Assembly: GCA_037179515.1 (NCBI GenBank)
Contig: JAXCGZ010009454.1
Location: 112,001 to 176,000, forward strand
Reading direction: 5' to 3'
DNA from: Halocaridina rubra
Taxonomy: Eukaryota; Arthropoda; Malacostraca; Decapoda; Atyidae
DNA length: 64,000 bases
Shown: positions 24,552 through 40,448 of the stretch, piece by piece
Layout of the letters: every line of letters starts with the position of its first letter
How positions within the stretch are numbered: position 1 is the first letter of the stretch
The notes under the pieces: model-generated
What the model saw: the letters and a program-made list of their open reading frames with translations, nothing else
What the model was told of the DNA's origin: nothing
Databases searched by the model: none
Made by a program: the position numbers and the translations under genes

Positions 24552-25882
24552 CAAAGGGAAATCTTTGGGTAAATACTAGGTTATTCTTTGATACAGGTTC
24601 ACAATGTTCCTTTATAACTAGAGAATTAGCTGAAAGGCTTAAATTAAGCCCATTAGATGAAATGTCTCTTGGTATTGATGCATTTCGTTCTGAGACGAAG
24701 AAAGGAAGTTTCCCTGTTGTAAATGTAGTTATCAAATTGGGGAAAAGAAGAGCCAGAGTTAAATTACTCGTAGTTGATGACATGGTAATTAGCATCCACA
24801 CTCCAGGACTAGCAAAGGCTGCAAATGTGTTAAAGTCTAATGGTCACAAGTTGGCCGATGAAGATATTGATAGTGATGTACTTGATAACATTGGCATTGT
24901 TATTGGTGCCTTACATTTTAGTCAGTTTGTTAGTGGTATTGACAAGTGGGATGTCTATACTTTGATGGAAACACCGGGTGGTGTCATGTTGTATGACCAT
25001 ATCCCTTGTGATACTCAACATGAACCCAGTAATGTGCAGAGGCATATTGTTATGCGAGTAGGAACACAGGTTTTTCCTACAGCTACTCAAGAGTTGATTG
25101 ATGAGGCCAAAAGGCCAGTTAATAAGTTGTTGAGTGAAGAGGCCATAGAGCCTGTTAATAAGCTGTTGATTGAGAAGGCCATAGAGCCTGTTAATAAGTT
25201 GTGGGAGCCAGAGAGTATTGGAGTAAAGCAAGAAGTGCATTACGAAGATAAAACTACACTTAGAAGTTTTAGAGAGTACGTTCCCTTGAAGCCTATCCAC
25301 ACTCCTCTCCTACACAATTTTCAGAGTGCCTTTGGACAAATGAAGTCTCTAATAGAACAGTTGGAGGAAATATTGGAGAATGTTCATGTGGGTAATTTGT
25401 TGGATGCTTGTACCAGTGAAGAGACACGGTATGATATATGCAATACTGCAGATGTAGAGTGGGAAAAGGCCAAAATATCACTGCAAGCATTGAATTCCAA
25501 CAATGCAAGACCTCAAAGGGTACTGGATCAGCGACTTTCTAAAGAATCTAGATCTCCTAACGTATCAATCTTTAGTTTAATCTGGAATATAATTACAGAC
25601 AAGTTGTCGTTGAAAGGTCTGAAAGCTAGAGATGAAGTGCTGACCAAACAGAAACTTCTGTCACTGGTGGGTATATTTTTGGACCCCCTAGGTCTAATAT
25701 CACCCTTACTAAGAAGAGGGAAAATTCTTATTCAGAGAGCTTGGTCTGAAAAGCTCTCATGGGAATATCTGTTGTCAGAAGTATACGGAGAGGAATCATC
25801 AAATTATGAAAGATATGAACGTCAAGCTGCCCAAAGGGTTAAAGAATTGTGGGCACGCTTAATCATTGATGATAAATTGTAG
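24552..25882 (+). pseudogene. BEL-1 protease and truncated pol (RT core and integrase missing)
   Basis: The frame resumes after the Gypsy insertion with LFFDTGSQCSFIT, the aspartic protease active site, and stays open to TAG at 25882. A run of 11-residue repeats (EAIEPVNKLLI type, about 25110-25205) follows. The frame then jumps to NVSIFSLIWNIITDKLSLK and LLSLVGIFLDPLGLISP, a motif located after the RT catalytic core in BEL elements. The RT active site and integrase are absent. It ends LIIDDKL just before the 3' LTR. BEL-2 has the same organisation and the same terminal codons, so the truncation is inherited. Confidence 0.8.
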
Positions 25883-25930
25883 TACTGATGGGGAGACCCT
25901 CCATTTTTTCCTTTTTGGAGGGGCCCAGGA

Positions 25931-27144
<1,214 letters not shown>

Positions 27145-27654
27145 GCGTGTGTGTGTGTTTATTAGATATATTATTTCATTTAATATAATGCCAGGCACCT
27201 AATCCCAAATATTTTTTCTTTATTTTAATATTGCTATATCTGGAAACAATCTTCACATGTTAAATTTGGGCTTAACATATAGTAGAAACGTCAATATTAA
27301 ATACTCTTAATCACATTAAAATAATATAACTATTGTAATGTAGTTTTTAAAAAATCGTGCATGCTTCACTGTTTTATCTAGTAACCCTGACTGTGCAACG
27401 CTAAGAAAGCTTAGTATAACATTTTCCTATGGTATTACTGCAAGTCTCTTGAAGGTACAACTACTCATATTGTTTGTAACGTGGCTCTGGCAGTTCAATG
27501 CAATTTGTTGATTCGACTCGTTGTTACTGTTGGGTATTTGGTTAAACCATTTAATGCTACCATAAAAAATAGTTTCTTTTGATGTTATTGACGAGATTAT
27601 TGTCCATGGTTACCATAATCGGTAGAATTTCCTCACTGTGTTCCTTTCCTTTAG

Positions 27655-27798
27655 AATATAGTTAAAGGACCAATGAGTCGACCAAGCATTGTGTTGTTGT
27701 CCATTACACAGAAGAACAAATAGATTTTGTAGTCACAGAGAGAGCAGTATAGAGCTGGAAGCACAGGCGCCGTAGCAGCCTTCATCCAGGACTTGTCT
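27655..27798 (+). other. Candidate 144-bp leader exon of zinc-finger gene 2
   Basis: Same boundaries as in unit 1: TTTCCTTTAG before, GTAAGAATC after. It appears identical or nearly identical to the 12649 copy. Confidence 0.4.
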
Positions 27799-28759
27799 GT
27801 AAGAATCTAGTGTGACTTAGCAAGGACTCATTTTTTTTTTTTTTCAAATGGGAACAAGATGTCAATGACAAAATGTTACATTCTCGCGAAAATCCAAACG
27901 AATTAAGAAAATAGCAATAAATATGTCTGATTATATAAACTATAAAATCATTTCAAGAGGTAAAAGTTTTTTAATATTGTGTTTAAGTTTTGTTCACTTG
28001 TACATGGGGTCTTCGTTGTTTTGAAAGGGTATACAGGAGGTATTTATGAGCTAAATTTTCTTTATTTTTTTCTTGTTACATTAGCATCAGTGAATATGTA
28101 TACTATACTTACTGATAAAAAGTTCAACAATCAAGTATTCTTATAGTATTGAGAGATTTTCCGGGGTTGCTTATAAGGGTTTATACGGGTCAAGGTCTTA
28201 TTTAAAAGGCATTTTCGATACGCTGAGTTTAGGAAAGTAAGGTGAAATATTATCTATATATTCACATATATTTCTGAACAAATTATGCCAGAAACAACAA
28301 AAACCAGCTTGGTGGCGACATTGCTCACGGCAGCAGGTCCGCTCCTCACCCTTTCTTTCTGTATCTCTTACTGTATCGGATATAATTTTAGAGTTGGAGG
28401 TGGTGTATGCTTCTTTCACTATCCTTCAGTCACCTTGTATGATATCCATGTATATGAGAATGAAAAGTTTTTACCTAAGCTCCAGATTTTTTTTTTTTTA
28501 ATCTGAAGGTGTGCAAAGTATCTTTAATTATACTCTTGCTAATCAAATCTGTATTTAAATCTTGTCCCTTAATATACATCTGAGTGTGTAAGTGCTATGT
28601 AGAACCAAATTCGTTTTACACACCATAGGTTGTATACAGTGAAATAAGAAACAGGCAGACCCTTCTGTTATCTACATACAAACAAAAATATAAATTAATT
28701 TAGTGTTCATATATTCAGTAAAATTTAAGTAGCAGAAATATAGTTTTCTTTTTCACATA

Positions 28760-28779
<20 letters not shown>

Positions 28780-28846
<67 letters not shown>
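28780..28846. repeat. (TA)n tract left of MITE A4
   Basis: About 67 bp; left half of the intronic TA tract that is unbroken in unit 1. Confidence 0.95.
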
Positions 28847-28849
<3 letters not shown>

Positions 28850-29185
28850 CGATCCCCCGCTGGATCGCGTTTCTTGGTTCGCGTTTTCACTGTACCACAG
28901 TTTTTTTTTTGGCAAAAATAATTGTAAAATACCTATGTATATGAGTTTGTCATGTAATTACCACTTCATTCACCGTAATTTTATCTATCACCTTCATATA
29001 AATTTATGTTGCATGCTGTTATTTATGAAGTAAAGGGTGGTTTGTTAACAGTACAGGGAGGGTTTATACAGTGTAAACGTAAAAATAAATTAAAAATATC
29101 CATACATATAGGCTGATCCTACTTCGCGGTTTTCCTGTCTCGCGCTGGGTCCCGGAACCGAACTACCGCGATAAGGGGGGGATCA

Positions 29186-29188
<3 letters not shown>
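28847..29188. mobile_element. Tigger-A MITE A4 (342 bp)
   Basis: Begins CAGCGATCCCCCGC and ends GGGGATCACTG, flanked by TA on both sides. It contains only terminal repeats and one 3' subterminal unit (TTCACCGTAATTTTATCTATC). It is present in unit 2 and absent from unit 1. Confidence 0.88.

Positions 29189-29266
<78 letters not shown>
29189..29266. repeat. (TA)n tract right of MITE A4
   Basis: About 78 bp, continuing the intronic TA array. Confidence 0.95.
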
Positions 29267-29267
<1 letters not shown>

Positions 29268-29528
29268 TTTTCATACATGTCACTAAAATTTAAGTCTACT
29301 AATATTTTTTACCTCTTTTTCACTTGCAGACACAGAAAATACCACATTAGCCAATGTTTGTGAGCTATATTTCCTCTCCTTATCTAGATGGACATCTATT
29401 AGAAACAACTTGAAATATTTCAAATAAATTAGAAAATCGAACACATTGTATGGAAGTTCAAACTACAATATCAATATTGAAAGCTGATAACTAACTGAAA
29501 AAGTGAGTATTCAAAATCAGCGACGAAA

Positions 29529-30758
29529 ATGGAGATGGAAATGCTGACTAATGAAAGACCACATGTTTGCACCATGTGTAATAAAGGTTTCAAGCGAAGG
29601 GGGGCTTTAAATCAACATTACAAGACTCACACTGGTAAAAAGCCATATTCTTGTTCAATATGCCAGAAATCCTATGCAAGAAACAGTGCATTAAACGAAC
29701 ATCTTCTAAGTCACAGTGAAGAAAGACCTTTTTCATGTGATATCTGTCATAAACGTTATAAAACAAAAAAATGCCTGAGGGATCACTTGGTATTTCACAG
29801 TAGGGAGAAACCTCATGAATGCATGATTTGCAAAAAGTCTTTCCTTCGAAAAACACAACTGACACAACATTCCCTTGTTCACACTGGAGAAAAACCTCAC
29901 TTATGCTATATATGTAACAAATCCTTTGCTAGGAAAGTAGACTTGAAACATCACTCTTTTGTACACACTGGTGAAAAGCCTCACGAGTGTGAAATATGTA
30001 GTAAATCGTTTTCTTTGAGAGGAGATTTGAAAAAGCATTATATTGTTCATAGTGGGGAAAAACCTCATGTTTGTACAATTTGCAATAAAGCATATGCTCG
30101 GAGAGCAGAATTAAGAAAACACAACTTGACTCACACTCATAGTTATGTATGTAGTGTGTGCAATAAATCACTTTCTTCTGAGACAATCTTAAAAGAACAT
30201 AGCTTAATTCATAGTGAAGAAAACCCTTATAAATGCAACCTATGCAATAAACCTTTTACAAAGAGCCATCATTTGAAAAGACATTATTTAATTCACAGTC
30301 GAGGTAAATCTCTCTCATGCAATATATGTGGTAAATCATTTCTTAAGAAAGTTACTTTGGAAAAGCATCTAACCAAGTGTGAAGAAAAAGTGCGAGCTTG
30401 CAGTATGTGCCACAAGTTTTTCACTGAAAAAGATTGTTTTCAAAATCTGGATTTTTCTTCCAGTAGTGAGGGTAATCATTACACTTGCAAAAGTTGCTAC
30501 AGTGAAAATGCTCAGGGAATAACTTCTGAAACGAATCCCTATGTGAACAGTAAAGGAAAAAACCAAAATAGTAGTGAAAACATTGATGGAACTGACGTAT
30601 TAGAACAAATAAAAAAGGAGACGTGCGATGATATTGTAGTCGAACCTGAGATACACTTCATGATTGATAGTATGATAGAACAAGATGCAGACCATAAGAA
30701 TGGCAAAGATGAAAAGGACAAATTATGTGGTGATACGCAAGAGAAGCAAAATTTTTGA
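29529..30758 (+). CDS. C2H2 zinc-finger protein, paralogue 2 (409 aa)
   Basis: Same length and domain order as the 14122 gene: nine C2H2 fingers, one C2HC finger, two orphan CxxC pairs, acidic tail with IKKE. I count about 28 residue differences. Several fall on predicted base-contact positions: finger 2 (+2 G to S), finger 3 (+3 Y to C), finger 5 (+6 Q to H), finger 10 (+2 A to V). The linker after finger 3 changes from HSGEKPH to HSREKPH. Start context matches paralogue 1. No frame damage, so it is probably functional. A Tigger-A MITE sits in its candidate intron about 340 bp upstream. Confidence 0.85.
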   Translation: MEMEMLTNERPHVCTMCNKGFKRRGALNQHYKTHTGKKPYSCSICQKSYARNSALNEHLLSHSEERPFSCDICHKRYKTKKCLRDHLVFHSREKPHECMICKKSFLRKTQLTQHSLVHTGEKPHLCYICNKSFARKVDLKHHSFVHTGEKPHECEICSKSFSLRGDLKKHYIVHSGEKPHVCTICNKAYARRAELRKHNLTHTHSYVCSVCNKSLSSETILKEHSLIHSEENPYKCNLCNKPFTKSHHLKRHYLIHSRGKSLSCNICGKSFLKKVTLEKHLTKCEEKVRACSMCHKFFTEKDCFQNLDFSSSSEGNHYTCKSCYSENAQGITSETNPYVNSKGKNQNSSENIDGTDVLEQIKKETCDDIVVEPEIHFMIDSMIEQDADHKNGKDEKDKLCGDTQEKQNF

Positions 30759-30837
30759 GAATAGAGAAACAAGTAATGTTACGAAAATAGAGAAATAACA
30801 TTCAGAAAGTTCATGCTATTTGTAAACTTTTGACTGT

Positions 30838-30843
30838 AATAAA
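30838..30843 (+). other. Polyadenylation signal AATAAA of zinc-finger gene 2
   Basis: 80 bp after the stop, matching the position in gene 1. Confidence 0.55.
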
Positions 30844-31018
30844 TTTTCAAAACTGTCAATGTATTTTATGTTTTCCTTATTTATATTTACCTAACTACTG
30901 TATATAAAGTTTTAGGAGTAAAAACTTTACTGCTGCTTTGAAGTTAAATTTAATGCGCGTTTTAGTTTGATGTTAAGTCTTCCTTCAGTTACGGTTTTTT
31001 TGTGTACTTACAGCTACA

Positions 31019-31160
31019 CTGATTATTCTTGGATATTCATTACACATCTTTTATTATCCCTTCACATCTGACAAGTCATTATCCATCTTTGTTTCTCTTT
31101 ACTTTATGTATTTTTCATGCCCAATTTTTTTTATTTTTTGGCCCGTCCTGGTGTCAAAAA
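31019..31160 (+). mobile_element. CR1-like 3' tail fragment
   Basis: Contains TTCATTACACATCTTTTATT, GGCCCGTCCTGGTGTC and an A-rich end, the same 3' tail as in the arms of foldback elements A2 and A8. The start of this tail is shared with unit 1 (15625-15714), so the insertion predates the duplication. Confidence 0.65.
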
Positions 31161-31206
31161 AAAAAAATAAATAAATAAAAAAAAAAAATAAAAAAAATAA
31201 AAAAAA

Positions 31207-31207
<1 letters not shown>

Positions 31208-31294
<87 letters not shown>
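31208..31294. repeat. (TA)n tract, interrupted
   Basis: Two TA runs split by a TTTA change. Confidence 0.9.
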
Positions 31295-31301
<7 letters not shown>

Positions 31302-31344
31302 CACTAAACTGTTAACATACAGTCTAAAATGGGAGAAAAAGCCC

Positions 31345-31415
31345 ATTAAATAAAACAACATAAATATATATATAAAAAGTACTTATTAATTTCGTTGTTT
31401 TATTTAATGGGCTTT
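31345..31415. repeat. Short inverted repeat between TA tracts
   Basis: GCCCATTAAATAAAACAAC and its complement GTTGTTTTATTTAATGGGC form a 19-bp stem with a loop of about 30-35 bases. Confidence 0.75.
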
Positions 31416-31420
31416 TCCTA

Positions 31421-32855
<1,435 letters not shown>

Positions 32856-32857
32856 TT

Positions 32858-33300
32858 TGTTCCAACTGAGAAGGAAAAGCATGAGCTTGTAGCATTTGCC
32901 AGAAGTCTTTCAATGAAGGAGATATAAATGAAATATGGATTCTTCTTCCAGAAGTGGAGGTAATCAGTACCTTTGTGAAAGTGCTTTGAGAAAAACTTCT
33001 TAAACAGACCCATTTGTGAACAATAGAGGAAAAATTCAAATTAAAAGTGAAAATACACATGGAGCCCATGTATTAGAACAAATTAAAAAGGAGAGGTGCG
33101 ATGAAAGTGTTGTAGAACCTGAGATACACTTCATGACTGGATGTGACAGTAATAAAGAACCAGAATCAGACCATGAGAGTGACAGGGATGAAAGAGATAA
33201 TTTAGGTGGTAATGCAAAAGAGGAGCAGAATGCTGAGAAAATAGAAATGATTGACGTTACGAAGATAAGGAAAGAACCTTCAAAAATTTACTTCCATTTG
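32858..33300 (+). pseudogene. Third C2H2 zinc-finger paralogue, C-terminal remnant
   Basis: Similar to the end of the two 409-residue proteins. A frameshifted SxxCxxxCQKSF-like segment is followed by VLEQIKKERCDESVVEPEIH, where paralogue 1 has VLEQIKKETCDDIVVEPEIH, and then an acidic DHESDRDERDNLGG tail. The 108-codon frame 33016-33342 covers the tail only. The sequence after it also resembles the 3' UTR of the intact genes, so this is an old genomic duplicate rather than a processed copy. All fingers are gone, cut off at the Tigger-C1 boundary. Confidence 0.75.
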
Positions 33301-33639
33301 TACATTTTTTACAAATATAAATATTCTCACCATATATTGTAAGTGTCTGTATTCCTTATGAATATTTAATTAAGTACTATATATGAATTTTTAGATGCAA
33401 AAAATTCAATACTGCATCAAAATAAAATTTAATGTTCATTGTATATCTTTATAGATGTAGCTTTCTATTATAATGTGCATGAATATTTAAGTACAGTGAT
33501 CCTTCGCTCTATTGCATTTCTTGCCTCGCGAATTCACTGTACCGTGATTTATTTGGGCAATTTTTTTTTTTATGCAAAAATATTTAAATATTAAAAAAAT
33601 AAAAATTTTCAGTATTTTCATTTTTTGTTGAAAAAAAAA

Positions 33640-34330
33640 ATCATTATTTAATTGATAAAAAAAATTTATTTCCCAGCCTACAAATAATAAAACAGTAAAA
33701 AATAGTAAAAAACATAAATTTAGATATATAACTCACAGTATTGCATCATGTGAAATACTGTCCGATAGCGTACAATGTATTGGGGTCGCACCTACGTGAG
33801 CTAGCATATATATTAAAATTTCCAGTAGTTTCATGATTATATTGATAAAAAAACGTATTTCTTAGCCTAAGAATAATAAAACTGTAAATAATAGTAAAAA
33901 ACATAAATACTAACAGTATCACACCATGTAAAATACGATACCGGTATCAGCGTAACGGAAAACGAAAAGGGTCGAACCTACGTGAGATAGTACATATTGA
34001 AATTTTCATTATTTTATTGATAAAACAAGTATTTCCTAGCCTAAGAGTAATAAAACAGTAAAAAACATACATTTAGATATATAACTCACAGTCTTGCATC
34101 ATGTGAAATACTGTCCGATAGCGTACAATGTATTGGGGTCGCACCTACGTGAGCTAGCATATGTATTAAAATTTCCAGTAGTTTCATGATTTTATTGATA
34201 AAAAAACTTATTTCTTGTCCTAAGAATAAGAAAACAGTAAAAAAATAAGTAAAAAACATAAATACTAACAGTATTGCAACATGTAAAATACGATACTGGT
34301 ATCAGCGTTTCAGACAAAGGCTTGCACCTA
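33640..34330. repeat. Subterminal repeats of A5
   Basis: About four units of the same 178-bp family as 1021-1690, inverted, with CACCTACGTGAG near 33790, 33975, 34143 and 34327 and the ATACCGGTATC-type palindrome near 33938 and 34292. Confidence 0.8.
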
Positions 34331-34542
34331 CGTGAGAAAGTTCATGGAATGCTATTGGCTGAAAGAGTGAGAGATCTGTATCATGGGGTCTGATTGGCTT
34401 TTTCATTGAAGTTTGGTTCTCCCACCATTTTCCATTGTCTCGCCTCACTCGTTCAGTCTAACACACGTGTGTGCCGTTCACGTTGTGCTTATTAATATGT
34501 TGTGCTTGTGATCTATTTTCTTTACTTTTTCAACCTCTGCAA

Positions 34543-34740
34543 GGCCTCCCAAGCATCCTTCATCTTCTAAGGCTTCTGGTAGTGAGCCTAAGCGGCAAAG
34601 GAAGATGTTAACCATAACAGATAAGGTGAAACTCTTAGATATGTTGGCCTCTATTTTGGCCTCAATGAATAATAGCCGTAAAGCTGTTATTGGCTGCGGA
34701 ATAATTTCCTCTGGCGTCTACAAACTCATTACCCCCTCAT
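34543..34740 (+). pseudogene. Tigger-A transposase N-terminal fragment in A5
   Basis: Reads PPKHPSSSKASGSEPKRQRK and then TITDKVKLLDMLAS, the N-terminal helix-turn-helix. The start codon is changed to AGG; copy A1 has ATG at the same place. It ends at about 34740, where 3' subterminal repeats begin. Confidence 0.75.
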
Positions 34741-35093
34741 TCACGGTAAGTTTACCTATCACGTACATATAAATTTATGTTGCATGCTGTTATTTATAAA
34801 GTAAAGGGTGGTTTTTTAACAGTGCAGGGGGGGTTTATACAGTAAATGTAAATATAATTGTAAAATACCTATGTACATGAGTATGTCATATAAATTTACG
34901 CTTGCATGCTGTTATTTATGAAGTAAAGGGTTGTTTGTCAACAGTACAGGGAGGTTTTATACAGTTTATACAGTGTAAACGTAAATATAAATTAAAATAT
35001 CTATGTACATATAGGGTGATCCTACTCCGCGAAATTCCTGTCTTGCGCCGGGTCCCGGAACCGAATCTTCGCGATAATCGAAGGAACACTGTA

Positions 35094-36828
<1,735 letters not shown>

Positions 36829-36910
36829 TAACCCCTTGTTTATCGCGGGGGTTCGGTTCTGGGACCGACCGCGATAGGTGAATTTCCGCGAAGTAGGATC
36901 ACCCTATATA

Positions 36911-39523
36911 CAGGTATACCTCGGCTTACATAGTTTCGAGTTAAGTCGTTCTCGATTATACGTCGGTTTTCAAAAAATGCTGTATATGGAAAAATAAAAA
37001 AAAATATAAAAATAAAGTGTACATCATTATAATCAACTTTACATCTGTCCGCTACAAATATTGGAATCATAATATCACTAGAAAACCATTAAAAGCACAT
37101 GAAATCATGTTACTGTACAATAAATAAAAACAAAAGCACATAAAATCATGTTATTGTACAATAAATAAGAATAAAAGCATATAAAATCTTATTATAATAT
37201 GTACAGTAGTTCCAATATCTACCGTTAGACGTTGTCACTCGTCATTCCTGCGAAACCGCTATTGTTATGAATTGTTTAGTTTATGCACGGTATACGTCTG
37301 TTTATCGGCTACTCTCATTCTCATTCATTTGTGACCTTATATTTTGCCCCCATGGCACCTAAGAAAATTCCTAGTGCAAGTGCTAAGCGTCATGCTATAA
37401 CGCTGGACGATAAACTGGCTATGATAAAACGCCATGAAAAAGATGAGAAAGTGGTAGCGATTGCACGATCTTTTGGGATGAGTCGGACAACTGTACGACG
37501 ATTGTACATAATAAGGACAAGATTATAGCGCATATCAAATCTGATGCCCCATGGATTAATAAGGACAAGATTATAGCGCATATCAAATCTGATGCCCCAT
37601 GGATGAAGAACTCCGTCATCAATAAGAAAAGAGGCAAAATCTTTGAAGAAATTGAAAGTCTTCTTTCTCTTTGGATTGATAGGTTGAATTGTCAGCGAGG
37701 TGATGTTAGTCAAGAAATCATTCAAGAGAAAGCCTTGTCTTTGTTTGAGGATCTGAAGAAAAAATACCCCGATGAGAAAGATGTAGAGTTCAAGGCAAGT
37801 CAAGGATGATTCATGAGATTTAAGGAGCGAAGGAGTTATCACTCTATTAAGAAGCAAGGTGATGTGCATCAGCAGACGAACAAGCCGCAGCAGAATTTCC
37901 TAACGCGTTAAAGAAAATCATCGAAGAAAACGGGTTTCTTCCCGAACAGATTTTTAACGTAGACGAAACTGGTTTATATTGAAAAAAATTGCCAGATTGT
38001 TCATTCATTTCTAAAGAGGAGAAAACTATTCCAGGCTACAAGGTCTCAAAACAACGTGTGACCATTATGTTGGGAGGTAACTGTGCAGGAGATTTTAAGT
38101 TAAAGCCATTGCTTGTGTATCATGCACACAACCCCTGTGCCCTGAAGAACATACCCAAGGCATCTCTCCCTGTTATTTTATGTCTAATCCAAATGCATGG
38201 GTTACTGTCGTTCTTTTTGAAGATTGGTTTTTCAGCCATTTTATCACAGCAGCAGAGAAGTATTGCAAGTAGAAGAAGATGCCTTTTAAGATTTTACTTA
38301 TAGATAATGCTCCTGGCCACCTGCAAAACATTGTAGATTTTCACCCCAACATTACCGTTGTATACCTTCCTCCTAACACCAAGTCTCTTTTGCGGCCAAT
38401 GGATCAGGGAATAATTGCTATCTTCAAGCGTTACTATATGAAGCGTACGCTGCGGCAAGCAATAGCTGCCATTGACCTTGATGAGTCATGCACACTTCGT
38501 GACTTCTGGAAGAAATATGACATATACAAGGCTGTACAGAACATAGCAGCAGCATGGAATGATGTTCAAAACACGGCAATGAATGGTGTATGGAAGAAGC
38601 TATGCCCGCAATTCGTCAATGATTTTAAGGGGTTTGATAATGTTGCCATCAACAAAACGTTGGTGACTATGAGCAAAGAGCTGGAAATGGATTTGGAGGA
38701 GGAGGATTTCACAGATTTATTTGAAAAAGACAAGAAGCCCCTGACAAACGAAGAATTGATGGAGCTTCACGAGCAGCAAAATAAAGAAGAGGAGAAAGCA
38801 GAACCACCTGAGCCACGTCACTTTACCATTAAGAAAATGCAGCAGGCATTTGCATTTATCGAAAAAGGACTTTCTTTGTTCGAGGATATGGATCCCAATG
38901 CTCAACGCTTTTCCAAGGTTATGGGAGCTTGTCATGAAGCTTTTGCTCCTTATAATGTGATTCTTGAGGAAAAGAAGAAGAAGACGGTTCAAGGAACTCT
39001 CAACCAGTTTTCAAGCCTATCGGACAAAGACGACAACAGCCAGAATCAGCTGTTGATGTTGACGATCCACAGCCATCTACATCTGCGATGTAAACCACCA
39101 AGGTAAATTTAAAATAGATAAGTTTTTTTTTTTTATTATTATTGCAAAATAATAATAATTTCTGTATTTGTGTTTAACCTTAAAAAAGGCTTTTATTTTA
39201 TCATGTCATAGCAAACCACATTCATAAATAAAGCATCCGCGATGTACGGTAAACATCACCAAATTGTATTCGTAAATTTAATTACCTGTACTTTTTTTTC
39301 TGTACTATGCAATATTAAAAAATTAAATTTATTTGTTTGTAAGCTTAAAATAGATTTTAATTAACCATATATTATTGAAAATTGCATTCATGAATAAAGT
39401 ACAGACAAGTAAATTTGGCGTAGCCTAGGCTAGCCTAGAGACAAGCTAATTTGATTTAAGTCATTTTTCGACTTTAGTCGTCTCTCCTGGAACCAACTAA
39501 CGACGTTGGGTGAGGTATACCTG
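36911..39523 (+). mobile_element. Tigger-B, nearly complete pogo-type transposon nested in A7
   Basis: Perfect 12-bp inverted ends CAGGTATACCTC and GAGGTATACCTG, flanked by TA duplications (36909-36910 and 39524-39525). Length 2,613 bp, normal for Tigger elements with a transposase of about 550 residues. Confidence 0.9.
37352..39093 (+). pseudogene. Tigger-B transposase, few frameshifts
   Basis: The start MAPKKIPSASAKRH at 37352 leads into a Psq-type helix-turn-helix (DDKLAMIKRHEKDEKVV, SFGMSRTTVRRL). A direct duplication of about 50 bp (37509-37608) breaks the frame. A CENP-B-type region follows (37603-37800), then TGLYWKKLPDCSFISKEEKT in a short frame near 37970, where the expected W is replaced by a stop (TGA). 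From 38279 the frame is open: LLIDNAPGHLQN with the second aspartate, PNTKSLLRPMDQGIIA, and a long charged tail. The natural stop is probably TAA at 39091-39093 after a late frame slip. Confidence 0.85.
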
Positions 39524-39707
39524 TACATAGGTATTTTACATTTATTTTTACGTTTACTGTATAAACCCTCTCTGTACTGTTAACAAACCACCCTTTACGT
39601 TATTAATAACAGCGTGCAAGCGTAAATTTATTTGAAAGTGATAGGTATACTTACCGTGAATGAGGTGTTAATGACATGGCATCGTCGAGAAGATTGCAGA
39701 AGGTCAC

Positions 39708-39821
39708 CTAACGAACCATATTATCATGTTCTTGAGAGAGTTGTTGGAGTGCATTCACGTGTTCATATATGGCTGCCAGACGGTCGAGTGTAAGGCCAGG
39801 TTCTTCGATTTCCTTGTAGCT
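39708..39821 (-). pseudogene. C-terminal remnant of the A7 (Tigger-A) transposase
   Basis: Minus-strand frame EIEEPGLTLDRLAAIYEHV … QEHDNMVR with a stop at 39708. It resembles the LTLxRLAxxxE C-terminal region of Tigger transposases and lies where the end of the Tigger-A gene is expected. Confidence 0.5.
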
Positions 39822-39934
39822 AAGTTATGAAGTGAATTGAATATATAGTACTTATGAGAACTCTTGATCATTATGAAAAATATGGAATTGGAGAGGCCAA
39901 GTATCCTATCAGTGATATTTTGAAATACAGTATA

Positions 39935-40230
39935 CTTTGGACTTTGCACAAACTGGTCTCAATTCAGGTCAGTCTTCAGAAACTAATTGTGTTCCTTCTC
40001 CTTCTATGATGGAAGTGGATGTCATTGAAAACTGTGAAAATGATACTAATGCTCCCCCAGTAGAGGAAATCTTTTGTAAATCAGACTTTAAAGAGGAGTC
40101 TGTTCAGGCAAAGGAAATAATACTGATGCTCCCCCAGTAGAGGAAATGTCTTGTAAATCAGACGTTAAAGAAGATCTGCAGGAGCCGCTTGAAATTAAAG
40201 AGGAGTCTGTTGAGGCATAGGAGACTGTTA
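39935..40230 (+). pseudogene. Exon-like passenger segment inside A7
   Basis: A plus-strand frame (39937-40140) reads MEVDVIENCENDTNAPPVEE, then CKSDFKEESVQA. The block is repeated about 77 bp later as APPVEEMSCKSDVKEDLQEP followed by LEIKEESVEA, out of frame with the first copy. The acidic, lysine-punctuated composition with an IKEE motif resembles the non-finger part of zinc-finger proteins. It has no counterpart in A1 or A5, so it looks acquired. The source gene is unknown. Confidence 0.45.
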
Positions 40231-40448
40231 TCAAAAGAACCCCTGAAGCATAACATATTAATAAGCACAACACTAACAGCACACATGTGTGTTAGACTGA
40301 ACAAGTGAGGCGAGACAATGGAAGATGATGGGAGAACCAAGCTTCAACAAAAAAGCCAATCAGACCCCATGATACAGAACATACAGAAAAACAATTCTTT
40401 GACTCGTCATCTCTCACCCTTTTAGCCAATAGCATTCCATGAACTATC

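Larger units (their letters stand above)
27145..31118 (+). repeat. Zinc-finger duplication unit 2 (right part)
   Basis: Collinear with 12138-15710 at high identity across the palindrome arm, candidate leader exon, intron, coding exon and 3' region. The differences are a MITE at 28847-29188 and loss of homology after about 31118. Confidence 0.9.
33494..35091 (+). mobile_element. Tigger-A copy A5 with complete ends
   Basis: CAGTGATCCTTCGC at 33494 and GGAACACTG ending at 35091, with TA on both sides (33492-33493, 35092-35093). Order: 5' terminal repeat, subterminal 178-bp repeats, 5' flank, transposase start fragment, 3' subterminal repeats, 3' terminal repeat. Most of the transposase is deleted. 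Confidence 0.88.

Noticed and set aside
31345..31415. The 19-bp hairpin as a terminator or microRNA precursor
   Set aside because: It sits between TA tracts without other support; most likely a relic of a small inverted-repeat element.
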